Shown here in pieces: positions 33,555 through 42,423 of a stretch of 64,000 bases of DNA (the first letter of the stretch is position 1; each line of letters starts with the position of its first letter). Origin of the DNA: JAJYSO01 sp964579505 (GTDB lineage Bacteria; Bacteroidota; Bacteroidia; Flavobacteriales; Flavobacteriaceae); NCBI GenBank assembly GCA_964579505.1, contig CAZOGC010000011.1, positions 6,170 through 70,169 of the forward strand, written 5' to 3'. The notes beneath the pieces are model-generated. The model saw nothing but the letters and a program-made list of their open reading frames with translations, made no database searches and was not told the DNA's origin. Position numbers and translations under genes: made by a program.

Positions 33555-34805
33555 TTATTTGTTCATCGCAGCGGCAGAAATACGTTTGTATGTACCATTT
33601 TCTAATCGGTCGCGAATAGCAGAGAAAGCTGCTACGGTTTTTTCAACATCTTCTAAAGTGTGAGAAGCGGTAGGGATGAGACGTAATAACATCATTCCTT
33701 TAGGAATAACCGGATACACTACAATAGAGCAGAAAATACCAAAGTTTTCACGTAAATCTCTTACTAATGCCATGGCTTCCGGGATACTTCCTTTAAGATA
33801 TACCGGAGTAACACAAGTATTAGTATCTCCTAAATCAAACCCTTTTTCGCGTAAACCACTTTGTAGTGCATCTACAACGGTCCATAGTTGGTCTTTGCGA
33901 GAGGTGTCTTTTCGAATAAGTTCGAGCCTTTTTAGAGCACCTTCAACAATTTGCATTTGCAAAGACTTTCCAAACATCTGCGAACGAATGTTGTATTTTA
34001 GATAATTGATAATCTCCTTGTCTGCAGCAATAAAAGCTCCGGTACTGGCCATAGACTTAGCAAAGGTGGCAAAATAAACATCAATAGCATCTTGTACGCC
34101 TTGCTCTTCACCGGTTCCGGCACCTGTTTTACCAAGTGTACCAAATCCGTGTGCATCGTCAACAAACAGCCGGAAATTGTATTTTTTCTTAAGTTCGGCT
34201 AGTTCTTTTAATTTTCCTTGTTCACCGCGCATTCCAAAAACACCTTCGGTGATAACTAAGACACCACCACCAGTTTCTTCTGCTTTTTTAGTAGCACGTT
34301 GTAAATTCTTCTCGATGCTTTCTACATCGTTATGAACAAAGGTAAAACGTTTACCCATGTGTAGGCGGCATCCGTCAATAATACAAGCATGCGCGTCAAC
34401 ATCATACACAATAACATCGTCTTTACCTACCAAAGCATCAATGGTAGAGAGCATACCTTGGTAACCAAAATTGAGTACATAGGCGGCTTCTTTGTTTACA
34501 AACGCGGCCAACTCATCTTGCAACTGCTCGTGCAGGGTGGTATGGCCACTCATTAAGCGGGCACCCATAGGATAAGCCGTACCGTATTTTGCTCCTGCTT
34601 CTGCATCTGCCTTTCTAACTTCGGGATGATTGGCTAACCCTAAATAATCATTTACACTCCAGACAATTACATCTTTTCCTTGAAATTTCATGTGGTTACC
34701 AATAGAACCCTCTAATTTAGGAAACATGTAATAGCCTTCAGCTTGCTGAGCCCAGTTACCTAACGGGCCTTTGCTGTCATACATTTTCTGGAATAAATCC
34801 CTCAT
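33555..34805 (-). CDS. Alpha-oxoamine synthase (serine palmitoyltransferase or cysteate acyltransferase type)
   Basis: A 416-residue PLP enzyme of the family that condenses an amino acid with an acyl-thioester. The Schiff-base Lys250 is in F-A-T-F-A-K-S-M; PLP-ring His139 in D-A-H-A-C; Asp216/His219 in V-D-D-A-H-G-F-G. Relatives are glycine C-acetyltransferase, biotin-synthesis BioF, serine palmitoyltransferase (SPT) and the cysteate acyltransferase CapB that makes the sulfonolipid capnine in flavobacteria. The long N-terminus (about 25 residues before the fold) and phylum favour the sphingolipid/sulfonolipid branch. No threonine dehydrogenase or capA is next to it to decide. It is monocistronic with a -7 box at 34829-34836. 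Confidence 0.8.
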   Translation of the reverse strand: MRDLFQKMYDSKGPLGNWAQQAEGYYMFPKLEGSIGNHMKFQGKDVIVWSVNDYLGLANHPEVRKADAEAGAKYGTAYPMGARLMSGHTTLHEQLQDELAAFVNKEAAYVLNFGYQGMLSTIDALVGKDDVIVYDVDAHACIIDGCRLHMGKRFTFVHNDVESIEKNLQRATKKAEETGGGVLVITEGVFGMRGEQGKLKELAELKKKYNFRLFVDDAHGFGTLGKTGAGTGEEQGVQDAIDVYFATFAKSMASTGAFIAADKEIINYLKYNIRSQMFGKSLQMQIVEGALKRLELIRKDTSRKDQLWTVVDALQSGLREKGFDLGDTNTCVTPVYLKGSIPEAMALVRDLRENFGIFCSIVVYPVIPKGMMLLRLIPTASHTLEDVEKTVAAFSAIRDRLENGTYKRISAAAMNK

Positions 34806-34828
34806 AATGATAAAGTTTTTAACGATGG

Positions 34829-34836
34829 CAAAAATA
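34829..34836 (-). promoter_or_regulatory. -7 box (TATTTTTG) for the alpha-oxoamine synthase gene
   Basis: Exact TAnnTTTG on the minus strand, 23 bp before the ATG at 34805. Confidence 0.5.
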
Positions 34837-35007
34837 TTAAATTATGGCCAATTTTTATAGATTTTTTGCATCTTTATTGCGAGTGACGCCTATTTTTAAA
34901 TGAGGTTTTGTACTTTAACAGCATAGATAGATAAGGATTTAGCTCACGCTGTTAAAAACTGTTTTGCGGTTATAAAGAACTTGTTATGTTTGTATCCATT
35001 TTGTTGA

Positions 35008-35928
35008 ATGATTGACATGAAACCGTATTTAATTTGTATTGTAGGCCCAACGGCTATTGGTAAGACAGCACAAAGTATTGCGTTGGCAAAAACCTTTAAT
35101 ACAGAAATAATTTCAGCAGATTCTAGACAGTTTTATAAAGAGATGACGGTGGGTACCGCGGTACCTTCTATAGAAGAATTGGCAACGGTTCAACATCATT
35201 TTATTCAACATATTTCTATAGATAAACCTTATAGTGTAGGTGATTTTGAACAGGATGCTTTGCAAGAGTTAGCTATGCTTTTTACAAAACACCGCCATGT
35301 TATTATGGTAGGAGGGAGTGGTCTTTATGTAGACGCTGTTACTAAAGGGTTAGACTATTTTCCTTCGGTAAAACCGAAGGTGCGAGAACAATTAAATGAA
35401 TGCTTTGAAAAAGAAGGAATAAATGTGCTGCAAACACAGTTACAGCAACTTGACCCGGTGTATGCTGCAACGGTAGATATGAAAAACCCACGCCGAATAA
35501 TACGGGCATTAGAAATTTGTTTGAGCAGTAATAAACCCTACTCATCTTTTCTAAATCAACCCAAACAGCAACGGCCGTTTAAAACATTAAAAATAGGGCT
35601 GGAGGCTCCACGCGAAATTCTTTATAAACGCATTGAGCAGCGCGTGGATAAAATGATGGCTCAAGGGCTTCTTAAAGAAGCAAAATCACTTTATCCACAA
35701 CGCCACAAAAATGCCCTTCAAACAATAGGATACAAAGAATTGTTTCGTTATTTTGATAATGAATGGACATTAGATTTTGCAGTGAGTGAACTCAAAAAGA
35801 ACACGAGGCGATTTGCTAAACGGCAACTCACCTGGTTTCGCAGAGATCCATCCATTCATTGGTTTCCATACAATTGCAAACCGCAAGAAATAGCAGCGTT
35901 TATACAATCGGTTACAGAAAAAAGCTAA
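35008..35928 (+). CDS. miaA: tRNA dimethylallyltransferase
   Basis: A 306-residue enzyme that adds a dimethylallyl group to A37 of tRNAs reading UNN codons. P-loop G-P-T-A-I-G-K-T at 13-20; the catalytic S-A-D-S-R-Q-F-Y near 38-45; G-G-S-G-L-Y-V-D near 98-105; K-N-P-R-R-I-I-R-A-L-E near 154-164. The C-terminal R-R-F-A-K-R-Q-L-T-W-F-R is the family's end motif. An ATG three codons downstream (35017) is an alternative start. The gene is convergent with the response regulator, 10 bp apart, with no clear terminator between them. Confidence 0.97.
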   Translation: MIDMKPYLICIVGPTAIGKTAQSIALAKTFNTEIISADSRQFYKEMTVGTAVPSIEELATVQHHFIQHISIDKPYSVGDFEQDALQELAMLFTKHRHVIMVGGSGLYVDAVTKGLDYFPSVKPKVREQLNECFEKEGINVLQTQLQQLDPVYAATVDMKNPRRIIRALEICLSSNKPYSSFLNQPKQQRPFKTLKIGLEAPREILYKRIEQRVDKMMAQGLLKEAKSLYPQRHKNALQTIGYKELFRYFDNEWTLDFAVSELKKNTRRFAKRQLTWFRRDPSIHWFPYNCKPQEIAAFIQSVTEKS

Positions 35929-35938
35929 AAAATTAGTT

Positions 35939-36655
35939 TTAAGCTTCTTCCGGCTTTTTGGCAACTAAGCGAAAACCTTCACCGTGAATATTTAGAATTT
36001 TGACAGAGTCATCTTTCTTTAAATATTTACGAAGTTTAGCAATATAAACATCCATACTTCTAGAAGTAAAGTAGTTATCGTCTCTCCAAATTTTTGTCAA
36101 CGCCAATTCACGGGGCATTAAATCATTTTCGTGGAGGGATAGCAAACGTAGTAAATCGTTTTCTTTGGGTGAAAGTTTTTCGGGCTCTTCGTCTTTGTAT
36201 TTGAGAAAGCGCAATTTTGAATTTAAATGGAAATTGCCAATTTGAAATTCAAATTGTTTGCTGTCAGCTACACTTTCAACAGATTTACGTTGTATGATAG
36301 CCTTAATTTTAAGCAGCAATACCTCGCTGTCAAAAGGTTTATTTAAGTAGTCGTCAGCGCCCACTTTGTACCCTTTTAATACGTCTTCTTTCATAGATTT
36401 TGCGGTTAAGAAGATAATTGGTACATCTGCGTCTTTTTCACGAATTTCTTTGGCTAACGTAAACCCGTCTTTATAAGGCATCATAACGTCTAAGATACAG
36501 AGATCATAGTCGTCTTTTTTAAATTTTTCAAAGCCTTCCATCCCGTTTTTGGCATGGGTTACATCATAATCGTTTAGGATTAGATAATCTTTGAGTACAG
36601 TTCCGAAATTTGGATCGTCTTCTACAAGTAGAATGGTTTTGTTTTTAGTATCCAT
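35939..36655 (-). CDS. OmpR-family response regulator
   Basis: A 238-residue two-domain regulator. The receiver has the acidic pair Asp13/Asp14, phospho-acceptor Asp56 in L-C-I-L-D-V-M-M-P, T-A-K-S near 84-87 and the conserved K-P-F. The C-terminal winged helix (about 140-235) carries L-S-P-K-E-N-D-L-L-R-L-L and ends H-G-E-G-F-R-L. It starts 3 bp after the histidine kinase gene, so the two are a matched pair. It resembles the RprY type of Bacteroidota. Target genes are unknown. Confidence 0.94.
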   Translation of the reverse strand: MDTKNKTILLVEDDPNFGTVLKDYLILNDYDVTHAKNGMEGFEKFKKDDYDLCILDVMMPYKDGFTLAKEIREKDADVPIIFLTAKSMKEDVLKGYKVGADDYLNKPFDSEVLLLKIKAIIQRKSVESVADSKQFEFQIGNFHLNSKLRFLKYKDEEPEKLSPKENDLLRLLSLHENDLMPRELALTKIWRDDNYFTSRSMDVYIAKLRKYLKKDDSVKILNIHGEGFRLVAKKPEEA

Positions 36656-36658
36656 AGT

Positions 36659-38221
36659 TTAAGAGATTAATGGTAATTTAATAATAAAGGTGCTTCCTTT
36701 TCCTTTTTCACTTTCAACGCTGAGTTCACCTTGGTGATCTTCTACAATCTTCTTAGCATAGGCTAATCCCAATCCGTGTCCTTTAACGTTGTGAATGTCT
36801 CCGGTATGCTCGCGATAAAATTTATTGAAAATCTTTTTCTGTACCGCTTTACTCATACCGTTTCCTTGATCTTGAATTCTTACAATTATGTAATTTCTAA
36901 TATTTTCTGAATAAACATCTATCTTAGGTGATTCAGCAGAATATTTTATAGCGTTGTCTAAAATGTTAACCAACACACTAACAAAATGAGACTCGTTGGC
37001 TAAAATGGCGCAGTGTTCAGCCTCTAAATGTGCTTTTATGTAGCCATTTCTGTTTTCAACAATGAGTTGCACATGGCCGATGGCTTCGTTAATTAAGGAG
37101 TGCAATTCTTGCCGCTCTTTCTTTATATTTAGTTCGTTGCGCTCTAGTTTAGAGATACGCAGCACGTTTTCTACCTGAGCGTGCATACGTCGGTTTTCAT
37201 CGCGTATCATTTTCATATACGCTTTCAACCTATCCGGATTAGTATATATTTTTGGGTTGTTTACAGAATCTAATGCCAAGTTTATAGTGGCAATAGGCGT
37301 TTTAAATTCGTGCGTCATATTGTTTATGAAATCAGTTTTTATTTCTGAAATACGACGTTGTTTAATAAGTTGATAGATGGCTCCAGCAAAAGCCATAATA
37401 ATAACAAAGGTGAAGATAACACTGAGCGAAGCCATTTTTACGATAGAAGAAAAAATGGTTTCTTTTTTGTCATTAAAGTGTATATATAGTTTATAATGTG
37501 TTTCTTTTGAGGGCAAGATGGAAACGCTATACGATGACGGAGACATTCGGTCAAAACTTCCGGTAGTAACTTTTGTAGCTAACCCATTACTATAAATACC
37601 AAATTCATAGCTGGCTTTAATATGCCGTAGGTGTAGTTGATGATCTATTAGTTGCCTTAATTCGGTTATGTTTACGCGGTTGTAGATTGGTATTTTTGCC
37701 GTTTGGTCTTTAATGGCATCCGAAAATAATTGTTTTGTAACGTTATTGAGTTTAGAAATACGCACAAATTTTTCTTGTGCACTCAACCCCATTTCTTGGT
37801 TAAGGTGGTCTTTTCTAACCAATTTTATTTTTCTTCTAACGAAGGTTTGAAAGTTGATGCTGTCTTCTTCGCTTCCCGGAATCAGTGATCCTAATTTGTA
37901 ATTTTCTTGAAGAATACTGTTTGTAAGAATATAAGTCTCGTTAGTTTGATCGTTTTTTTCTACATGGAACAACTGACTAAAATAAGCCTTTGCCGGTTTT
38001 TTCATGGTGTCTTTCATAGATAGAATCTTAACATAATAGGTTTCTATCTCTTTATTTTTAACTTGTTCGGCAACGTTTAAGATACTCTGCCTGGCATTGG
38101 CTGAAAATTGAGCCTCCTTATTGTCAAAAGTTTTTTTAATCCAATACCCTTGAACAAATATGATGCCCACTAACGAAAGGGTCATCACCGCAATAAGAAG
38201 AAAAAACATTCTTTTTTTCAT
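36659..38221 (-). CDS. Sensor histidine kinase
   Basis: A 520-residue kinase using the ATG at 38221. A start 52 codons further upstream would overlap coaE and add a sequence unlike a signal anchor. TM1 is at about 5-28, then a periplasmic sensor region of about 225 residues, TM2 near 258-285, and the DHp domain with phospho-accepting His304 in N-M-T-H-E-F-K-T-P. The catalytic domain has N-box L-V-N-I-L-D-N-A-I-K-Y, G1 D-Q-G-N-G-M and G2 G-H-G-L-G-L. It is the RprX-like partner of the adjoining regulator. The signal is unknown. It is downstream of coaE in one operon. Confidence 0.93.
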   Translation of the reverse strand: MKKRMFFLLIAVMTLSLVGIIFVQGYWIKKTFDNKEAQFSANARQSILNVAEQVKNKEIETYYVKILSMKDTMKKPAKAYFSQLFHVEKNDQTNETYILTNSILQENYKLGSLIPGSEEDSINFQTFVRRKIKLVRKDHLNQEMGLSAQEKFVRISKLNNVTKQLFSDAIKDQTAKIPIYNRVNITELRQLIDHQLHLRHIKASYEFGIYSNGLATKVTTGSFDRMSPSSYSVSILPSKETHYKLYIHFNDKKETIFSSIVKMASLSVIFTFVIIMAFAGAIYQLIKQRRISEIKTDFINNMTHEFKTPIATINLALDSVNNPKIYTNPDRLKAYMKMIRDENRRMHAQVENVLRISKLERNELNIKKERQELHSLINEAIGHVQLIVENRNGYIKAHLEAEHCAILANESHFVSVLVNILDNAIKYSAESPKIDVYSENIRNYIIVRIQDQGNGMSKAVQKKIFNKFYREHTGDIHNVKGHGLGLAYAKKIVEDHQGELSVESEKGKGSTFIIKLPLIS

Positions 38222-38298
38222 ATATGCGAATTTAACATTCACATTAATGTAAATACAAGTGATTAACCAAAAATTAACATTATATAACGATAAATTTC

Positions 38299-38880
38299 CT
38301 AAAGTTTCAAAAGAAGTGCGTGAATTTTTTGAACTTCTTCTTGCGTATCTGCTAAATGGCGGTTGCAGATTACCCAATCTGCCAATTCTTTTTTACGTGT
38401 ATCAGACCACTGATTATTCATTCGGGCCTGTATTTCTTCCGGGGTAGAATGGTCTCTTTTTAGTAATCTATCTAGGCGGTCTTTCTCTGAGGCGGTAACT
38501 AAAATAGTGTAATCAAAAGCAGTATATTTTCCGGTTTCAAAAAGAATAGCTGCCTCATAAAGAACGTAAGGAGCATTTTGTTGTTTTATCCATTGTTGAA
38601 AATGTTTTTCTACTGCGGGGTGTACAATTTGATTGAGCTGGTTGAGTAGATTTTTATTAGTAAAAACTTGATTAGCAATATATTTTCGATCCAAATTTCC
38701 GGCATTATCATAGCTTTTTTCTCCAAGTAATTCGATTATTTTTAGCTTTATGCGGGGTGAAACCATCAATTTTTTAGCTTCTATATCGGCAATATAAAGA
38801 GGAACACCTAAGGCTTTAAAAAAGTTGGCAACAGTTGTTTTTCCGCTACCAATACCGCCCGTAATACCGACTGTTTTCAT
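38299..38880 (-). CDS. coaE: Dephospho-CoA kinase
   Basis: A 193-residue kinase for the last step of coenzyme A synthesis. P-loop G-G-I-G-S-G-K-T at 7-14; D-I-E-A-K-K-L near 32-38 (the CoaE substrate Asp); H-P-A-V near 86-89; L-V-T-A-S-E-K-D-R near 126-134; R-D-H-S-T-P-E-E near 140-147. Length fits the family. Its start overlaps the YbbR-like gene by 4 bp (ATGA), so it is coupled to it. coaBC, an earlier step of the same pathway, is at 59293-60507. Confidence 0.96.
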   Translation of the reverse strand: MKTVGITGGIGSGKTTVANFFKALGVPLYIADIEAKKLMVSPRIKLKIIELLGEKSYDNAGNLDRKYIANQVFTNKNLLNQLNQIVHPAVEKHFQQWIKQQNAPYVLYEAAILFETGKYTAFDYTILVTASEKDRLDRLLKRDHSTPEEIQARMNNQWSDTRKKELADWVICNRHLADTQEEVQKIHALLLKL

Positions 38881-39830
38881 CTTTTTACAACAAATTGAAT
38901 TTTATGGGGAGAAAGCCTAACATTTTTAGCTAAAGAAGGTTTCTTTTGTAATTTAGGAATAAGAAAAGTTTGGTTTTTATCGAGATCTTTATAATTGCAA
39001 ACCACTTTAAAATCAGTTTGCTGAATTTGTTCATATTTTTCTAAACTAATATTGAAGGTAACGGTAACGGTGGCCGGGTATAAACTTACCGTTGCATTTG
39101 CCGGGGCGTTAATAATAGTTATGGGCACGTGTATTTCTCTTTCTGTAAATTTTTGAACCCCGATAAGATAGTTTATACGGGTTTGAAACAACCCTATTTT
39201 TGAGTCGGGTTGAATGAGTTTTACGGTTCCGGTTGTTGTGTCTTTTACATTTTCTTTTCTCATCTTGGCAGTCCGAATCCATTTAAGGGTATCAAGTATG
39301 GCTTTGGGGCCACTTACTTTAATAGAATCAGGTTGTAATTCTACTCCTTTCAATGAAGAATAGCCGGGCGCATATTGCACGTGTATTTGCGAAATGAGCG
39401 GTACTTTTTTTACTTTTTTGTCTTGGTAGGGAATGTGTAATTCAGAATCTAGAAATTTTAAGTGACTAAAGTCTAGAGGAAGCTTTTCTTCTAAGGTTTT
39501 ACGGTGGTTGTGTATTACATAGTTTAGCTGCCCATTTTTAGCCGGAAGTGTGGAGAGATCAATAGAAATTTTTGGTTTAAAGAGGGCAAACCAAGCTAGT
39601 TGAAAACCACTTTGTTGTGTTTGTATAATTAAAACATCACTTTTCTTTTCAATTAATTTGTCTTTAGGAATATTGATAAAAGTAACGGGTACTTCTACTA
39701 CTTCTGTATAGTGTTTAGAAAACTGAACGAGTAGCCAGATAAGTGCTGAGAAAATAAGAAAAAACAGAAAAGCTTTCAAGTTGGTCCGCTTAAATTCTGC
39801 TCGTATAATTTTTTTTATTTTTTGTTGCAT
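38877..39830 (-). CDS. YbbR-like domain protein, membrane anchored
   Basis: A 317-residue protein with one N-terminal transmembrane helix (A-F-L-F-F-L-I-F-S-A-L-I-W-L-L-V near 20-35). Extracytoplasmic repeats of the YbbR type follow, including E-V-P-V-T-F-I-N-I-P and V-K-K-V-P-L-I-S. In other phyla YbbR (CdaR) regulates the cyclic-di-AMP cyclase; no cyclase gene is seen here, so that role is only possible. Its first base overlaps the last base of the glycosyltransferase gene, and its stop overlaps coaE, so it is the middle gene of a tightly packed operon. Confidence 0.85.
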   Translation of the reverse strand: MQQKIKKIIRAEFKRTNLKAFLFFLIFSALIWLLVQFSKHYTEVVEVPVTFINIPKDKLIEKKSDVLIIQTQQSGFQLAWFALFKPKISIDLSTLPAKNGQLNYVIHNHRKTLEEKLPLDFSHLKFLDSELHIPYQDKKVKKVPLISQIHVQYAPGYSSLKGVELQPDSIKVSGPKAILDTLKWIRTAKMRKENVKDTTTGTVKLIQPDSKIGLFQTRINYLIGVQKFTEREIHVPITIINAPANATVSLYPATVTVTFNISLEKYEQIQQTDFKVVCNYKDLDKNQTFLIPKLQKKPSLAKNVRLSPHKIQFVVKR

Positions 39831-40840
39831 TACTCAAAAAAAAGTTTTGGAAAAGCTTCATGAGGTTTCTTTCCACACACGTTAATATAAAAACTAGATT
39901 TTAGGTAGCCTAATCCATAACCACAAAATTGAATGAGGACGGCCCATACACTGTATATACCAACCTTAAAGTTTTTGTTTTCAAAGGCACTAGAAACAAA
40001 AATAAGCAGAAAATAAAGAATATAAAATCCGAGTAGTGCATATATCTGCAAAAAAGCGAATATAACTGCAATAAATAACCCTATAAAAAACAGGCTGGGA
40101 AACCAAAAAACAAGGCTGGTAGTTTTAGGATACCACTTGTTTAAAACGGGTCTGCCTAGCCCAAAAGTAGACACTTGTTTATAAAATTGAGACCAGGTAT
40201 TTCTTCTTTTATGATACACGGTAGCCTTAGCAATAAAAGCTGTTTTAAATCCTTTTTGTTCTATGCGTATAGAGAGGTCTAAATCTTCACCTACTCTCAT
40301 TTTTGCATACCCTTGCGTGGCTAAAAATGCTTTTTTTGAAATTCCCATATTAAAACTACGGGGTTTAAAATTTTCTACAGAATTTTCTTTACCCCGAATT
40401 CCTCCGGTAGTAAAAAAAGAGGTCATAGAAAAATTAATAGCTTTTTGCACCGGAGTAAAATTTTGATGCGCGGCATCGGCTCCTCCATAACAATCTACGT
40501 AGTTTTGATGCAAAAAATCAGCTACATTTTTTAAATAATCAGGGGGTATCAGTACATCGCTGTCTAAGATAATAAAGTAATTTCCGCTAGCCTGACGCAT
40601 GCCAAAATTGCGCGAATCGCCGGGACCGGTATTTTCTTTATAAAAATATTTTAAGGGGAGTTGTTTAAATTTATCAACTACTTCTTTTGCTGTATGTGCG
40701 GATCCGTCTTCTACAATCAATATTTCGTAGGTCAGCCCTGCCGTGTTTAGTTGGGTAAAACTCGCTAGCAGTTCTTGCACCTCTTTTGGGCGATTAAATA
40801 CCGGTATAATGAAAGAATAAAACAGCGGCATATTGTACAT
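39830..40840 (-). CDS. Family 2 glycosyltransferase with C-terminal membrane helices
   Basis: A 336-residue GT-A enzyme. It opens S-F-I-I-P-V-F-N-R-P-K-E-V (about 9-21), then I-L-I-V-E-D-G-S near 42-49, metal-binding D-S-D near 93-95, and a catalytic G-E-D-L-D-L-S near 189-195. Two or three hydrophobic helices follow (about 245-310), so it is anchored in the inner membrane. Such enzymes add sugars to envelope lipids or polysaccharides; the acceptor is unknown. An ATG three codons in (40831) is an equal alternative start. It is the first gene of the operon leading to coaE and the two-component pair. Confidence 0.9.
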   Translation of the reverse strand: MYNMPLFYSFIIPVFNRPKEVQELLASFTQLNTAGLTYEILIVEDGSAHTAKEVVDKFKQLPLKYFYKENTGPGDSRNFGMRQASGNYFIILDSDVLIPPDYLKNVADFLHQNYVDCYGGADAAHQNFTPVQKAINFSMTSFFTTGGIRGKENSVENFKPRSFNMGISKKAFLATQGYAKMRVGEDLDLSIRIEQKGFKTAFIAKATVYHKRRNTWSQFYKQVSTFGLGRPVLNKWYPKTTSLVFWFPSLFFIGLFIAVIFAFLQIYALLGFYILYFLLIFVSSAFENKNFKVGIYSVWAVLIQFCGYGLGYLKSSFYINVCGKKPHEAFPKLFFE

Positions 40841-41042
40841 ATATAGATTGGTGCAAGGTAGAAATATTTTGCTTTAAATTGAGTTTTGCCTTTTTGTTCT
40901 GTTTGCAACAGTTTATATTTTTTCGAATTATAAAATATATAGGCGGTATAAACCCTTAGTAATATTACCGGCAAGCTACTTATCAACATGCCTTTGTGTA
41001 AAACTAATTATAGAGATACCCCAATTGCAGGTATTTACGCTT

Positions 41043-41050
41043 TACTTTTG
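41043..41050 (+). promoter_or_regulatory. -7 box (TACTTTTG) before the cobalamin riboswitch
   Basis: Exact TAnnTTTG; a TTG at 41025-41027 lies 15 bp upstream, slightly closer than the usual 17-23. The predicted start, near 41057, falls just before the first riboswitch stem at 41062. The rest of the gap 40841-41042 is AT-rich with no gene. Confidence 0.6.
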
Positions 41051-41061
41051 AAAAGAATCCT

Positions 41062-41180
41062 ATTGGTAAGACGGTCTTTTTCTTAGCTGACCGAAAAATA
41101 GGGGAATCGTGTGAAAATCACGAGCTGTAGCGCAACTGTAAACGACTCTTGTCGTAAGCCAGATTACCTTTCTTGCCAAT
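41062..41180 (+). promoter_or_regulatory. Cobalamin (B12) riboswitch upstream of nrdB
   Basis: Conserved cobalamin-aptamer blocks are present in order: GGGGAATCGTGTGAAAATCACGAGC-type P3 region near 41102-41127 (read in two parts: GGGGAATC, then GTGTGAAAATCACGAG), GCGCAACTGTAA near 41132-41143, and AAGCCAGA near 41156-41163. The closing stem P1 pairs ATTGGTAAGA (41062-41071) with TCTTGCCAAT (41171-41180), with one G-T pair. About 105 bases separate it from the nrdB ATG. No strong terminator is visible there, so control may act on translation. A possible pairing of 41090-41095 with 41211-41216 could belong to the switch. Bound B12 is expected to lower expression of nrdB-nrdA. Confidence 0.93.
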
Positions 41181-41285
41181 AAGAATTTTGTTTTCGCATA
41201 AAGAACAAGGTTCGGTTGGTGTATTTCCTCCTGCTTTTCTCATTGTTTTTTGTGCCATTGTGTAACCTTTTAAAACTTATTTACA

Positions 41286-42239
41286 ATGGGCATTTTTGAT
41301 AAACGTATTAATTACAAACCCTTTGAGTACCCTGAAATAATGCGGTTTGTAGAATCTATGAACAACTCGTTTTGGGTGCATTCTGAAGTCGATTTCACGG
41401 CAGATATTCAAGACTTTAAATCAAATATAACGTCGGCAGAAAAAGAAGTTATTAAGCGCAGCTTGCTCAGCATTGCGCAGGTAGAAGTAGGGGTTAAGTT
41501 GTTTTGGGGGGATTTGTATAAACATTTTCCTAAACCTGAGTTTAATGGATTGGGCTCAACCTTTGCCGAAAGTGAATTTAGACATAGTGAAGCTTATTCT
41601 AGACTGTTAGAAGTATTAGGCTATAATAAAGAATTTGAAAAACTTCCGGAAGTACCCATCTTTCAAAAAAAACTAGCGCTTATAGAAAACAGCTTGTATC
41701 ACAATGATGATATTATTGCTAAGCTGCTGTTTTTTACTATTGTGATAGAGAATGCATCGCTCTTTTCGCAATTTGCCAATATTCTTTCGTTTACTCGCTT
41801 TAAAGGGTATATGAAAAATACTTCTAACATTATTGCTTGGACGTCTATAGACGAACAAACCCACGCCAATGCCGGAGTTTATATGCTTAATAAACTGGCA
41901 GAAGAGGGATATGTTACCGAAGAAATGAAAAATAAAATGGCAAAAGGGGTAGAAAAATACATTTCTTATGAAGCTGAATTGCTAGATTGGATTTATGAGC
42001 AAGGTGAGTTAGATTTTTTTACCCGAAAAGACATGCTCAATTTTATGAAATATAGAGTAGATGAAGCTTTGGTTGAAATAGGAATGGATAAATTATTCAA
42101 CATTTCGTCGGCTCAATACGCGCCTATGCAATGGTTTGAAGAAGACGTTTTTGCCAACGAACTAGATGATTTTTTTGCTAAGCGCCCCACTGCTTATACA
42201 AAACACGATAAGAGTATTCATGCAACCGATCTTTTTTAG
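41286..42239 (+). CDS. nrdB: Class I ribonucleotide reductase, beta (small) subunit
   Basis: A 317-residue ferritin-fold protein that holds the metal/radical cofactor. Ligands by alignment: Glu97 and His100 in E-S-E-F-R-H, Glu155 in I-E-N-A, Glu190 and His193 in D-E-Q-T-H. The first ligand is Glu67 by spacing, where E. coli has Asp. The radical Tyr is kept as Tyr104 (R-H-S-E-A-Y). There is no N-terminal ATP-cone. It comes before nrdA, the reverse of the E. coli order. It lies behind a cobalamin riboswitch, so it should be made mainly when B12 is scarce, which implies a B12-dependent class II enzyme elsewhere. Confidence 0.96.
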   Translation: MGIFDKRINYKPFEYPEIMRFVESMNNSFWVHSEVDFTADIQDFKSNITSAEKEVIKRSLLSIAQVEVGVKLFWGDLYKHFPKPEFNGLGSTFAESEFRHSEAYSRLLEVLGYNKEFEKLPEVPIFQKKLALIENSLYHNDDIIAKLLFFTIVIENASLFSQFANILSFTRFKGYMKNTSNIIAWTSIDEQTHANAGVYMLNKLAEEGYVTEEMKNKMAKGVEKYISYEAELLDWIYEQGELDFFTRKDMLNFMKYRVDEALVEIGMDKLFNISSAQYAPMQWFEEDVFANELDDFFAKRPTAYTKHDKSIHATDLF

Positions 42240-42423
42240 AAAAGAGGTTCAAATTAAAGATAGAATCGGTAGCAAAACCTGTTGAAATTGGTATAGCCTG
42301 TTTAGCTATAACAATGCATATTTTTCAAGAAAACCCGGATAAAAATACGACACAAGAAAAATCAAGTGGTGGCATTCTCACTTTTGTAACATTAAATAAT
42401 AATAACAAATCCACACAAATAGT

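Noticed and set aside
38222..38377. A 52-codon N-terminal extension of the histidine kinase
   Set aside because: It overlaps coaE and would put non-membrane sequence ahead of the clear TM1; the ATG at 38221 fits better.
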